NCBI RefSeq assembly: GCF_007680845.1
Contig: NZ_VEIY01000003.1
Span: 434,001-498,000, forward strand
Direction of reading: 5' to 3'
Length of the DNA: 64,000 nucleotides
From: Curtobacterium pusillum
GTDB taxonomy: Bacteria > Actinomycetota > Actinomycetes > Actinomycetales > Microbacteriaceae
In this document: positions 37,331 to 46,800 of the stretch, in pieces
Position numbering within the stretch: the stretch's first letter is position 1
Layout: each line of letters starts with the position of its first letter
Position numbers and translations under genes: made by a program
The notes under the pieces: generated by a model
Told to the model about the DNA's origin: nothing
Database searches by the model: none
Seen by the model: the letters and a program-made list of their open reading frames with translations, nothing else

Positions 37331-37395
37331 CGGACTGGGCCCACACCGCCGGTCCCGGACCGACGCGCCAGCGGCGGGCCGGCCGTGCCGGTGGG

Positions 37396-37429
37396 GGGAG
37401 GCGCGGTGCGGGCCCGCCCCGCGCCTCCC
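37396..37429. terminator. Palindrome after map (GGAGGCGCGG family)
   Basis: A 34-bp palindrome (GGGAGGCGCGGTGCGGG mirrored, one mismatch pair) between the convergent map and trmD genes. Confidence 0.75.
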
Positions 37430-37445
37430 GTCCGACAGCGCGGAG

Positions 37446-37515
37446 CCGAGTCTCGGGCTCAGCGACACTTCTCGCGCTCGCACGCCCGAGAACCGTCGCC
37501 CAGCCCGAGACTCGG
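37446..37515. repeat. Inverted repeat of the CGAGTCTCGG/GAGCGACA family
   Basis: 29-bp arms at 37446-37474 (starting CCGAGTCTCGGGCTCAGCGA) and 37487-37515 pair with about four mismatches around a 12-nt loop. The same arms form the element at 55619-55688. Confidence 0.75.
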
Positions 37516-37520
37516 GCAGA

Positions 37521-37572
37521 CCGCGCGCGCGGCGCGCGGCGCGCGGCGCGCGGCGCGCGGCGCGCCGCGCGC
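37521..37572. repeat. GGCGCGC heptamer run beside the trmD stop
   Basis: About five tandem GGCGCGC units within an almost pure alternating G/C tract end at the trmD stop codon. Such tracts can form Z-DNA or slip during replication. Confidence 0.85.
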
Positions 37573-38265
37573 CTACGCGTCGGGCAGCAAGTCCGGCCGG
37601 ACGCGCCGCGTCCGCTCCACCTGCTGCTCGTGCCGCCACGCGGCGACGCGGCCGTGGTGCCCGCTGAGCAGGACCTCCGGCACGTCGAGGTCCCTCCAGG
37701 ACGCGGGCTTCGTGTACGAGGGGTACTCGAGGAGGCCGTCCTCGTGGGACTCCTCCACCAGGGACTCCGGATTGCCGACGACCCCCGGGACGAGGCGTCC
37801 GACGGCTTCGATCATCGCCATCGCCGCGACCTCGCCGCCGTTCAGGACGTAGTCGCCCAGCGAGAGCTCGACGACCGAACAGCGCGTCGACGCCCACTCG
37901 AAGACCCGCGCGTCGATGCCCTCGTACCGCCCGCAGGCGAACACGAGGTGGTCCGCCGTCGCCGCGAGCGACCGCGCGATCGACTGCGTGAACGGGGTCC
38001 CGGCGGGGGTCGGCACCACGAGGGTGGACGACCCGTCGGGCCGCAGGATCGAGGACAGCGCCTGCGCCCACGGTTCGGGCTTCATGACCATGCCCGCTCC
38101 CCCGCCGTACGGGGTGTCGTCGACGGTGCGGTGCCGGTCGGTCGTCCAGGACCGGAGGTCGTGCACGTGCACGTCGAGCAGGCCGTCGGTGCGGGCCTTG
38201 CCGAGCAGCGAGACGTCCAGCACCGAGAAGAACTCGGGGAAGATCGTGACGATGTCGATGCGCAC
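37573..38265 (-). CDS. trmD: tRNA (guanine-N1)-methyltransferase
   Basis: Methylates G37 of tRNAs to prevent frameshifting. The 230-residue protein has the SPOUT trefoil-knot motifs [17 protein letters not shown] and [21 protein letters not shown], and [15 protein letters not shown] near residue 50. The last residues run up to the GGCGCGC repeat, which starts right after the stop. It is 3 bp after rimM. Confidence 0.97.
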   Translation of the reverse strand: MRIDIVTIFPEFFSVLDVSLLGKARTDGLLDVHVHDLRSWTTDRHRTVDDTPYGGGAGMVMKPEPWAQALSSILRPDGSSTLVVPTPAGTPFTQSIARSLAATADHLVFACGRYEGIDARVFEWASTRCSVVELSLGDYVLNGGEVAAMAMIEAVGRLVPGVVGNPESLVEESHEDGLLEYPSYTKPASWRDLDVPEVLLSGHHGRVAAWRHEQQVERTRRVRPDLLPDA

Positions 38266-38268
38266 GCG

Positions 38269-38862
38269 CTAGTCCGTGACCGTCTCGGGTCGGGAGGTGT
38301 CCTCGGGGTCCTCGAAGAGACCCTGCGGCGGCGTCACCGTGACGGTGCCCGCCTCGATGTCGACGGCCGGGACGATCGCCGAGACGAACGGCACGAGGAC
38401 TTCGCCGCGGTCGGCGGTCGCGACGGCGAGGAGGTCCTGCGCGGGGAGGTGGTCGACGCGGGCGACCGTCCCGACGGACACGCCGTCGCGGAGGACGTCG
38501 AGCCCGACCAGCTGGTGGTCGTACCAGGCGTCGTCCTCGCCGGTCTCGGCGTCGGCGTCCTGTTCGACCCAGAGGATCGCGCGGGCGAGGGTCTCGGCGG
38601 CGGACCGGTCCCCGATGCCCTCGAAGAAGGCGACCGGGTGGCCGTTGTACCAGCGCAGCTCGTCGAGCGCGATGGTCTTGCCGGCCCAGGGCGAGTCGTC
38701 CGGGACCTGGAGCGTGAAGACGGCTCCTGGCGTGAAGCGACGATCCGGGTCGTCGGTGTAGAGCTCGAGCTTGATGCCGCCCTTGAGCCCGTGCGCCTTC
38801 GTGATGCGACCCACCCGGAGCTGGGTCGTCTCCCTAGGAATCGGTGTCGACCACGTCGACAC
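38269..38862 (-). CDS. rimM: Ribosome maturation factor RimM
   Basis: Helps assemble the head of the 30S subunit. The 197-residue protein has LRVGRITKAHGLKGGIKLEL at the start of the RimM domain and a PRC-barrel part (WYDHQLVGLDVL, DLLAVATADRGEVLVPFV). GTG 38862 is the first start and overlaps the khpA end by 29 nt; a GTG at about residue 17 (QLRVGR) is an alternative with a GGGAG further upstream. The start is therefore uncertain. Confidence 0.93.
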   Translation of the reverse strand: MSTWSTPIPRETTQLRVGRITKAHGLKGGIKLELYTDDPDRRFTPGAVFTLQVPDDSPWAGKTIALDELRWYNGHPVAFFEGIGDRSAAETLARAILWVEQDADAETGEDDAWYDHQLVGLDVLRDGVSVGTVARVDHLPAQDLLAVATADRGEVLVPFVSAIVPAVDIEAGTVTVTPPQGLFEDPEDTSRPETVTD

Positions 38863-39070
38863 GCACCCGCTTGCCGTCGGCGAGAGCCGAGACGAGGGTG
38901 CGCAGCGCCTTTGCGGTCCGTCCGGCGCGACCGATCACGCGGCCGAGGTCCTCGGGGTGCACGCGCACCTCGAGGACCTCGCCCCGCGCGGAGGTGGAAC
39001 TGGCGACGCGCACGTCGTCGGGGTGATCGACGATCCCCTTGACGAGGTGCGTCAGCGCGGATTCGAGCAA
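38834..39070 (-). CDS. khpA: KhpA family RNA-binding KH protein
   Basis: A 78-residue single KH-domain protein that with KhpB binds RNA and influences cell division in firmicutes. The motif VIGRAGRTAKALRTL is the KH nucleic-acid loop (GxxG as GRAG). It starts at TTG 39070, with GAGG 9 nt upstream, and only 4 bp after the rpsP stop; no ATG or GTG gives the full domain. Confidence 0.92.
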   Translation of the reverse strand: MLESALTHLVKGIVDHPDDVRVASSTSARGEVLEVRVHPEDLGRVIGRAGRTAKALRTLVSALADGKRVRVDVVDTDS

Positions 39071-39074
39071 GGAA

Positions 39075-39488
39075 TTACGCCTCGGTCGTCTCGGCGGTCT
39101 CGTCAGCCGACGCGGCCGGAGCGGCGGGAGCCGTCTTCTCCGACTTCGGCTTGAGGACGGCCTTCTTGGAAGCGTCGACCGTGAACGGGTGCTTCGGCTC
39201 GGCGACCTTGACCTTGGACTCGGTGTCCTTCTCGCCCTTGAACTTGGCCCAGTCACCGGTCAGCTTGAGCAGGGCAGCGACCTGCTCGGTCGGCTGCGCG
39301 CCGACGCCGAGCCAGTAGAGCGCACGCTCGGACTCGACCTTGATGACCGAGGGCTCCTCGGTCGGGTGGTACTGACCGATCTCCTCGATCACACGACCGT
39401 CGCGCTTGGTGCGCGAGTCGGCGACGACGATGCGGTAGTACGGCGCACGGATCTTACCGAGACGCTTCAGACGGATCTTGACAGCCAC
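39075..39488 (-). CDS. rpsP: 30S ribosomal protein S16
   Basis: Small-subunit assembly protein. Residues 1-80 are standard S16 ([32 protein letters not shown]). The rest to 137 is a Lys/Ala/Glu-rich extension ([16 protein letters not shown]) usual in actinobacteria. GTG 39488 has a perfect AGGAGC box 6 nt upstream. It opens rpsP-khpA-rimM-trmD. The 164-bp leader (39489-39652) shows no clear promoter to me. Confidence 0.98.
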   Translation of the reverse strand: MAVKIRLKRLGKIRAPYYRIVVADSRTKRDGRVIEEIGQYHPTEEPSVIKVESERALYWLGVGAQPTEQVAALLKLTGDWAKFKGEKDTESKVKVAEPKHPFTVDASKKAVLKPKSEKTAPAAPAASADETAETTEA

Positions 39489-39652
39489 AATTGCTCCTGT
39501 TTGCTTACGTTGTGGTTGAACCGGAACCGCGGGCGTGGGGGCACACACGGTGAAAGCTCGAGAGAGATCGCTCACAGCTGGATAGAGGGTCGAGCTGCGG
39601 CGATTCGACCGTTCATTCTTGCAGATTCCCGGCCGGGATGCGAGCCGACGCG

Positions 39653-41800
39653 CTACGGCGCGAGTCGCCGCACCGCTTCGAGGGCCTCGGAGGTCGCGCG
39701 GACCGCGTCCACGCTCCGCGCGTCGCGGGCTCCACCGACGACGGCGTACGGCACGCCGGCTGCCTGGAGGCCCGGCTCGAGTCCGTCCGTCGGCCGCCCG
39801 TCCGCCTCGTCACCGGTCCCGAGCGCGCGCTCCTGCCCGGCGCAGACCACCACGTGGTCCGCGGGGACGGCCCGCTCCTCGCCGTGATCGTCGCGGATCC
39901 AGAGCACACCAGGCTCGATGCGCAGGTACTCCTGCACGCCGCCGACCATGTGCACGCCGGCGTCCCGGAGGCGGCCGATCGCCACCCACCGGGAGGTGAT
40001 GCCGATCCCCTGGCCGAACTTGCCCGAGCGCCGGAGGACCGTGACGTCGTGGCCGGGCCGGAGCGTCCTGGTGGCCGCCGGGAGCCGCTGCGGCACGTCA
40101 CCGACGACGGCTTCGGACACGTCGACGTCCCAGCGGGCGGCGAACTCCGCGGCGCGCCGAGCCTCGTCGGGCGACTCGGTCAGGAACGCTGCGGTGTCGA
40201 CGCCGATGCCGCCGCCGCCGATGATCGCGACGGTGCCGGCCGGTACGCCCTCGCGGAGCGCCTGCTCGTAGGACCGGACGTGCGGCAGCGTCGCGCCGGG
40301 GATGTCGATCGTGCGCGGGACGACCCCTGGGGCGAGCACGACGGCGTCGCTCGTCGTGAGGTCGGCGGCCGTCGCGGCGCGGCCGAGGTGGATCGTCGCC
40401 CCGCGGGCCTCGAGCTCGGCGCGGGAGGCCCGGACGGTCGCGGCGTAGTCCTCCTTGCCGGGCACGAGCGCGGCGAGCTCGAACTGGCCGCCGAGCCGGT
40501 CGGACGCCTCCCAGAGGGTGACGGTGTGTCCGCGACGTGCGGCGTCGACCGCGGCGGCGAGTCCGGCCGGCCCGCCGCCGACGACGTCGACGCGCTTCGG
40601 GTCGGTGGTCGGCCGCGCGGGGAACGCGACCTCCCGTCCGGCGCGGGGGTTCACGAGGCACGAGACCGGTGCGCCGACGATCGAGCGGTCGAGGCAGGCC
40701 TGGTTGCAGCCGATGCAGGTGTTCACGAGCTCGAACGCACCCGCGAGGGACCGGTCCACGATCGCGGGGTCGGCGAGGAACGGCCGCGCGAGGGCGACCG
40801 CGTCGATCAGCCCGTCGGCCAGGACGGCCTCGCCGTCGCGGAGGTCGGTCATCCGGTTCGACGCGATCACCCGGACGTCCGGGTACGCCGATGCCCGCAC
40901 GACGCCGGCGATCCGTGCCGCGTAGTCCAACCACGCCCCGTGCGGCACGGCGGCCTGCACGGTCGGGGTCCGGGACTCGTGCCAGCCGATGCCCACCGAG
41001 ATGCCGTCGAGCCCGAGGGGCAGGAGATCGTGCACGAGGGCGTCGACGTCGTCGTCGGTCGACGAGCCCGGCATCAGGTCGGCGCCGGAGAGCCGGATCG
41101 TCACGGCGAGGTCGGGCACCGCAGCGCGGACGGCGCGGACGACCTCGAGCGTGAAGCGCCGGCGACGGGGCGCGTCGCCGCCCCACTCGTCGTCGCGGAG
41201 GTTCGTCAGCGGCGACTGGAACTGGTTGATGAGGTAGCCCTCGGACGCCATGATCTCGACGCCGTCGAACCCGATTCCCCGCGCCGAACGCGCCGCCGCC
41301 GCGAAGTCCTCGATGGTCCGCTCGATCTCCGCCGAGGTCAGCGCCTCCGGCACGACACCCCGGGCAGCAGCCCACGGCAGTGCCGACGGTGCCACGACCC
41401 GCTGCGGGGCCCCGTGCCGGTCGACCAGCCCTGCGGCGAGCGCGTACCGGCCGGCGTGGAAGAGCTGCGCGAGGATGGTCGACCCGGACTCGTGCACGGC
41501 CTCGACCGCCACCCGGAAGCGCTCGTCCGCTCCCCCGACGCCGAACACCGCGAAGTCCGGTCCGCCACGGGCCTCGTCGTTCACCGCGATGCCGCCCGTG
41601 ATGATGCACGCGGCACCGCCGGCCGCACGCTCGCGGTAGAACGCCGCCATCCCGGCCCCGCCGTCGTCGTGCACCTCGAGCCCGGTGTGCATCGAGCCCA
41701 TGACCACGCGGTTCGCCAGGTGGAGGGGGCCGAGGGTCCAGGGCGAGGCGACGGTCCGGAGCGAGTCCGGCACGACGGGGGCGGAAGCGACGCTGCTCAT
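39653..41800 (-). CDS. FadH-like 2,4-dienoyl-CoA reductase (proposed CHC-CoA pathway, AnsM-like)
   Basis: A 715-residue flavoenzyme with an Old Yellow Enzyme barrel (1-~355), a 4Fe-4S site (Cys362, 365, 369, 381 in [13 protein letters not shown]) and an FAD/NAD domain (GGGPAG at 408-413; [13 protein letters not shown]). Active-site equivalents of E. coli FadH are present: Tyr189 in [12 protein letters not shown] and His274 in [11 protein letters not shown]. Such enzymes reduce conjugated dienoyl-CoAs with NADPH. As last gene of the operon, 4 bp after the SDR gene, it probably reduces a cyclohexadienyl-CoA intermediate (inference). A role in ordinary unsaturated fatty acid breakdown is the alternative. 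Confidence 0.9.
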   Translation of the reverse strand: MSSVASAPVVPDSLRTVASPWTLGPLHLANRVVMGSMHTGLEVHDDGGAGMAAFYRERAAGGAACIITGGIAVNDEARGGPDFAVFGVGGADERFRVAVEAVHESGSTILAQLFHAGRYALAAGLVDRHGAPQRVVAPSALPWAAARGVVPEALTSAEIERTIEDFAAAARSARGIGFDGVEIMASEGYLINQFQSPLTNLRDDEWGGDAPRRRRFTLEVVRAVRAAVPDLAVTIRLSGADLMPGSSTDDDVDALVHDLLPLGLDGISVGIGWHESRTPTVQAAVPHGAWLDYAARIAGVVRASAYPDVRVIASNRMTDLRDGEAVLADGLIDAVALARPFLADPAIVDRSLAGAFELVNTCIGCNQACLDRSIVGAPVSCLVNPRAGREVAFPARPTTDPKRVDVVGGGPAGLAAAVDAARRGHTVTLWEASDRLGGQFELAALVPGKEDYAATVRASRAELEARGATIHLGRAATAADLTTSDAVVLAPGVVPRTIDIPGATLPHVRSYEQALREGVPAGTVAIIGGGGIGVDTAAFLTESPDEARRAAEFAARWDVDVSEAVVGDVPQRLPAATRTLRPGHDVTVLRRSGKFGQGIGITSRWVAIGRLRDAGVHMVGGVQEYLRIEPGVLWIRDDHGEERAVPADHVVVCAGQERALGTGDEADGRPTDGLEPGLQAAGVPYAVVGGARDARSVDAVRATSEALEAVRRLAP

Positions 41801-41804
41801 GCGC

Positions 41805-42629
41805 CTACTCTGCCGGAGGCAGCACCGCGTCGCGCAGCGGCGACGTCGTGTCGGCCCAGAACGGCGGCGCGATGACGGTGAGGCCGCCGTCCACGGACAG
41901 GGTCTGCCCCGTGATGTACGACGCCTTGTCGGAGAGCAGGAAGTCGACCGCGTCGGCCATGTCGTCCGCGGTGCCGGGGCGCTGCAGCGGGAGCTTCTCG
42001 ATCACGGACTGCATCGGCGCCATGCCCGGCACGGAGTTGTAGAAGTAGTCGAGCGAGTCGGTGTCGATCAGGCCGCCGTTGACCGCGTTCACCGTGATCT
42101 GGCGCGGGCCGAACTCGACCGCCATGTACTTCGTGTACGCCTCGGTCATCGCCTTCGCCGCACCGAGGGCCGCGTAGGTCGGGAACGCCCGGAGCGACCC
42201 GTACGAGGTGACGACGACGATCCGGCCACCCGCGTCCATGAGCTGCGCGGCACGCTGCGCGCCGAGCACGAACGAGCGGGCGTTCGTGGCGTAGCTGCGG
42301 TCGAGGTGGTGCAGCTTCAGGTCCGCGACGGGCTTGAAGGCGCTGGCCGCCGCGTTCGCGACGAAGTAGTCGAGGCGACCGTAGGTGTCGCGGACCACGT
42401 CGAACAGCGCGTCGATCGACTCCGGCTGCTCGATGTCGACCTGCGCCGTGATCCCGTCGCCGCCGGCGGCCTTGACGTCGGCGAGCGACTCCTCGGCCAG
42501 GTCGGCGTTGCCCTTGTACGTCACGACGACGGTGACGCCGCGCTGGCCGAGCTTCTGCGCGAGCAGGCGGCCGATGCCGCGGGACGCGCCCGTGATCAGG
42601 GCGATGGGTGCGGTGGTGGAGTCGGTCAC
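41805..42629 (-). CDS. FabL/ChcA-like SDR enoyl reductase (proposed 1-cyclohexenylcarbonyl-CoA reductase)
   Basis: A 274-residue SDR with TGASRGIG at 13-20. The catalytic pair is Tyr152-x6-Lys159 (TYAALGAAK), the spacing of FabL/FabI enoyl reductases and not the Y-x3-K of classical SDRs. The following KYMAVEFGPRQITVNAVNGG and DTDSLDYF closely resemble Bacillus FabL. Streptomyces ChcA, which reduces cyclohexenyl-CoA double bonds, is also an SDR-type enoyl reductase. The gene context supports the ChcA assignment; without it, FabL would be the call. GTG 42629 has AAGGA upstream. The gap to the preceding acyl-CoA dehydrogenase is 87 bp. Confidence 0.85.
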   Translation of the reverse strand: MTDSTTAPIALITGASRGIGRLLAQKLGQRGVTVVVTYKGNADLAEESLADVKAAGGDGITAQVDIEQPESIDALFDVVRDTYGRLDYFVANAAASAFKPVADLKLHHLDRSYATNARSFVLGAQRAAQLMDAGGRIVVVTSYGSLRAFPTYAALGAAKAMTEAYTKYMAVEFGPRQITVNAVNGGLIDTDSLDYFYNSVPGMAPMQSVIEKLPLQRPGTADDMADAVDFLLSDKASYITGQTLSVDGGLTVIAPPFWADTTSPLRDAVLPPAE

Positions 42630-42655
42630 TTCAGTCCTTTGCGTGCGTGCGTGGG

Positions 42656-42701
42656 GACGGACGGGAGGCGCGGGGCGGGCCCGCACCGCGCCTCCAGTCC
42701 G
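42656..42701. terminator. Imperfect palindrome inside the CHC-type operon
   Basis: GGACGGGAGGCGCGGGGCGGG pairs imperfectly with CCCGCACCGCGCCTCCAGTCC. It is a member of the 48-bp palindrome family but lies between two genes of the same strand (acyl-CoA dehydrogenase and SDR), where it could reduce read-through. Confidence 0.6.
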
Positions 42702-42716
42702 CTGGTGGGTTGCGGT

Positions 42717-43886
42717 CTAGAACCCGGCCTGGCCGGTCACGACGGCACGGCCGACGACCAGCTTCTGGATCTCGTTGGTTCCCTCTTCGAAGCGCTGCGC
42801 GCGTGCGTCGCGGTAGACGCGCTCGATCGCGTTGCGCTTCCAGTAGCCCTGTCCGCCGTGCACCTGGAGCGCCTTGTCGGTCACGCGGGCGAGCATGTCG
42901 ACGGCGACCATCTTCGAGGCGCTGGAGAGCGTGCCGGCGTCCGGGCGGCCCTCCTCGTACGCGCGGGCGGCCTCGAGGACCAGGGCCCGTGCTGCTGCGA
43001 TGTCGGCGTAGTTCTCGGCGATGTAGAACTGGATCGCCTGCCGGCTGGAGAGCTTCTTGCCGAACGTCTCCCGCGTGTTCGCGTACTCGACGGCGAGCTC
43101 GTTCGCGCGCTCGGCGAGGCCCACCGCGCTCATCGCGACGGACACGCGGCTCGGCAGCAGGAAGCCGCCGAGGGCGACCTCGAGGCCCTGGCCCTCCTCG
43201 CCGAGGAGCGCGCTCGCGGGGACCGGCACGTCCGTGAAGCGGAGGATCGCGTGGTCGGTGCCACGGATGCCCATGGTGTCGGAGTCGTCGATCACCTCGG
43301 CGCCGGGGAGGCCCGTGTTGGGCATGAGGAACGCGACCGTGCCGTCCTGGCCGGTGGTGCCCTCGAGGCGGGCGGCGATGAGCCAGTAGTCGGCCTTCAC
43401 GCCGAAGGTGATGAGGTGCTTCTCGCCGTTCATCACGTAGGTGTCGCCTTCGCGGCGGACCGTCGTGCGGATGTCCGCGCCGGTGCCCGCCGTCGCCTCG
43501 GTCAGCGTGAACGCGACGAGCTTGTCACCCGCGACGCTCGGCTTGACGACCTGCTCGATCTGCTCCGGCGTCGCGTACGGCTGCATGGCGCGCCAGGTGC
43601 CGTTGATGACGTGCACGAGCATCCGGATGGAGGCGTGCGAGCGGGAGACGACCTCCATGATCTCGAGGTAGCGCGAGAACGGGATGCCGGCGCCACCGAG
43701 CTCCGGCGGTGCGGCGAGGCTCAGCCACCCCTTGTCCTTGAGCTCCTGGAAGAGCTCGGGCGCGACCTGACCGGTGCGCTCGATCTCGTTCGCCCAGTCC
43801 TCGCCCGGGCCTCGGACCCACTTGGTGACCTCGGCCTTGAGCTGCTGGAAGTCCTGTTCGGTGGCCGTCTCGGTGACCAGGGTCAT
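42717..43886 (-). CDS. Acyl-CoA dehydrogenase family protein (proposed CHC-CoA pathway, AnsL-like)
   Basis: A 389-residue FAD enzyme with the three-part acyl-CoA dehydrogenase fold: N-terminal helices, the FAD segment FTLTEATAGTGADIRTT, and the C-terminal bundle with LQVHGGQGYWKRNAIERVYR and FEEGTNEIQKLVVGR (catalytic Glu about 368). The ATG overlaps the fused ligase stop by 4 nt. In the cyclohexanecarboxyl-CoA pathway a homologue acts on a shikimate-derived CoA ester; the exact step is uncertain. Alone it could be any acyl-CoA dehydrogenase, but its partners make the specialised role likely. Confidence 0.88.
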   Translation of the reverse strand: MTLVTETATEQDFQQLKAEVTKWVRGPGEDWANEIERTGQVAPELFQELKDKGWLSLAAPPELGGAGIPFSRYLEIMEVVSRSHASIRMLVHVINGTWRAMQPYATPEQIEQVVKPSVAGDKLVAFTLTEATAGTGADIRTTVRREGDTYVMNGEKHLITFGVKADYWLIAARLEGTTGQDGTVAFLMPNTGLPGAEVIDDSDTMGIRGTDHAILRFTDVPVPASALLGEEGQGLEVALGGFLLPSRVSVAMSAVGLAERANELAVEYANTRETFGKKLSSRQAIQFYIAENYADIAAARALVLEAARAYEEGRPDAGTLSSASKMVAVDMLARVTDKALQVHGGQGYWKRNAIERVYRDARAQRFEEGTNEIQKLVVGRAVVTGQAGF

Positions 43887-46800
43887 CGTGTCTCGTTCTC
43901 CTTCGTGGCACTCGCGACGAGTGCGGCTGCCTGGTCCCGCAGGACGTTCTTCTGGACCTTGCCCACCGCGTTGCGCGGCAGTTCGTCGATGTACTCGAGC
44001 CGCTCCGGCCAGTAGTACTTGCTCACGCCGGCCTTGTCGAGTGCCCGCTGCATCCCGACGAAGTCGAGCCGCTCCCCGCCGGCGGCCGGGACGACGAACG
44101 CGCACGCGCGCTCCCCGAGCCGGGCGTCGGGCATCGCGACGATCGCGACGTCGGTGACGAGCGGGTGCTGGTAGAGCAGGTTCTCGATCTCCACCACGGG
44201 GATCTTCTCGCCACCGCGGTTGATGACGTCCTTCACACGGCCGGTGATGGACAGGAAGCCCTGTTCCGACACCTTCGCGAGGTCACCGGTGCGGTACCAG
44301 CCGTCCTCGGTGAAGACGTCGTCGGTGAGGTCGGGTCGGTCGAGGTACCCGTCGAACATCGTCGGCGAGAACAGCTCGAAGTTGCCCTCGGTGTCCGCCG
44401 GGAGCTCGTGGCCCTCGTCGTCGACGATGCGGATCGTGATGCCGGGCAGCGCACGACCGTCGTGTCCGTACGCCTGCGCCGGGTCGTCGGACGGGCTCGA
44501 CAGCGCGCCGAGGCAGGTCTCGCTCGTGCCGAAGGCCCCGAGGATCGCGCTGCCGAGGACCGTGCTGGCCCGCTGCGCGAGGGCACGCGGAACGGCGGCA
44601 CCGGTCGGCACGAAGATCCGCAGCGACTCCGGCTGCTGTGCTCCCGCTTCGACCAGGTCGACCAGGTCGGTCAGGAACGGCGTCGCGCACTGCACGAACG
44701 TCGCCCCGGCCGCGCCGAACGCCTGCTCGAGGGCGACGGTGCCGTCCCACACCGGCTGGATGACCTGCGGCGCGCCGAGGCGGAACGCCAGGAGCATGCC
44801 GTACAGGAACCCGGTCTGGTGCGCGAGCGGCGACGGGATGTAGATCCGGTCCGCGCTCGTGAGGCCGGACTGCGCGACGTGCATCGCGGTCGCGAGGCCG
44901 AGCGTGCGGTGCGGGTGCTGGACGCCCTTCGGCTCCCCCGTCGTCCCCGACGTGAACAGGAGCTGGCAGATGTCGTCCGGGCCCGGCGCGTGCGACCGGA
45001 TCTGGTCGACGTCCACCTGCACGGAGTCGAGCGCGGTGTCGAACCAGCGCCAGTTCCACTCGCTCGCGGCGACGCGGTCGGCGGCGTCGGCGGGCAACGG
45101 CGGCTGGTTCGTCGGGGCGTCCGCGTGGCCACGGGCCTCGGCGCGGAGCACCACGACGTGCTCGACCGACAGCCGGCGCTTCTGGGCCTTGGCCTCGTCG
45201 ATGACGTCGAGCAGCTCGAGCGCCGGCCGCCGCTTCCGGAACACGTTCGGCAGGAACACGACCCGGGCCCGCGACCGGGCGAGGGTCATCGTCGTCTCAC
45301 GAGGACCGAACACCGGCATGATCGGCGTGGCGACCGCACCGATCTGGATCGCGCCGAGGGTGATCGAGACGAACTCGCGCCAGTTCGGCAGCTGCATCGC
45401 CACGGATTCGCCCCGACGGACGCCGAGCTCGAGGAGCAGGGCGGAGACCCGGTCGGCCTCGTCCTGGAGCTCCCGCCACGTGGTGTTCACGGGCTCGGGG
45501 CCGCCGACCTCGATCACGGCGAGGCCGTCGGGGTCGGTCTCGGAGAGCGCGCGGACCTTCTCGCTGAGCACCAGTGGGTCGGCGTCCACCCCGGCGAGCT
45601 CCGGCGTCGTCGAGAGCTGCCGTGCCGTGGCGTCGCCGGTCTCCTCGCGCTCGCCGGCACCGCCGGTCTCGCCCAGGTCGGTCGCCTCGGACGCCGCCTC
45701 GGCCGCGTCGATCCGGTCGTCGCGCGCGACCTGGGCGGCGAGCCCGTCGCCGACGGACATGTCGAGGCCGACGGAGTCCATCGCCTCGAGGAACGTCGGG
45801 TACGAGATGCGGTACGCCCGCGGGTAGGTGAGCGTCGAGACGCCGTCGGCCTTCGACGCGGCGACCGCGAGCGACATGAGCACGCGGTGGTCGTTGAACG
45901 AGGACATCGGTGAACCGTGCAGGTCGCCCGGACGGACGCCGGTGACGCGGAGCTCGTCGGCGCCCTGCTCGGCGCGGCCGCCGAGTCGGTTGAGCTGGAG
46001 CATCGCCGACACCCGGTCGGACTCCTTGAGCCGGATGTGCGCCACGTTCCAGAGCCGGGTCGTGCCCTCGGCGAAGGTCGCCATGGTCGACAGCACCGGC
46101 AGGAGGTCCGGGATGGGCTGGCAGTCGATGTCGAGGGGGCGGAGCGGCGAACCGTCGTGCTCGATGCGCACGAAGCCGGTCTCCTCGTCGATCCGCATCG
46201 GGACGCCCATCGCCGTCGCGAGGTCGAGGAACTCGCTCTCCGGGTGGTCGGTCTCGGCCGTGGTGAACGCCGTCATGCCGCGGAGGAGCACGTTCGACTC
46301 GCGGATGCCGGCCGCCGCGATGCCGAACGCGGCCGAGCCGATGTCCGGCGGGATGACGTAGTCGTGCGGGGTGGCCTGCTGGTTCGCCGGGATCCGGTAC
46401 TCGAGCCAGTCGTCGGACACCTCCACCGTGAGGCCGAACTGCCGCATCATGCGGACGGTCAGCTCGACGTAGGGCTGCTCGTTGAGCCGGCCGCCGGTGA
46501 TGTGGACGCGGGTCTCCTGCTCGGCGAACGGCGCCACGAGGAGCAGTCCGGAGATCCACTGCGACAGGGTGCCGGCGATCGACACGTCGCCGCCGCGCGG
46601 GCGCTTCGGCTGGACGGTGACCGGCGGGCAGTCGTTCGTCGCCTCGAGCTCGACGCCCATCTGCTGGAGCGAGGTGAGCAGCGCCTTGATCGGTCGGCGC
46701 TGGAAGTACTTCATCCCGGAGAGCGTCATCGGCTTGTCCGCGAGGGACGCCAGGCCGGTCATGAAGTAGAGCGTGGTGCCGGAGGACCCCATGTTGAGGA

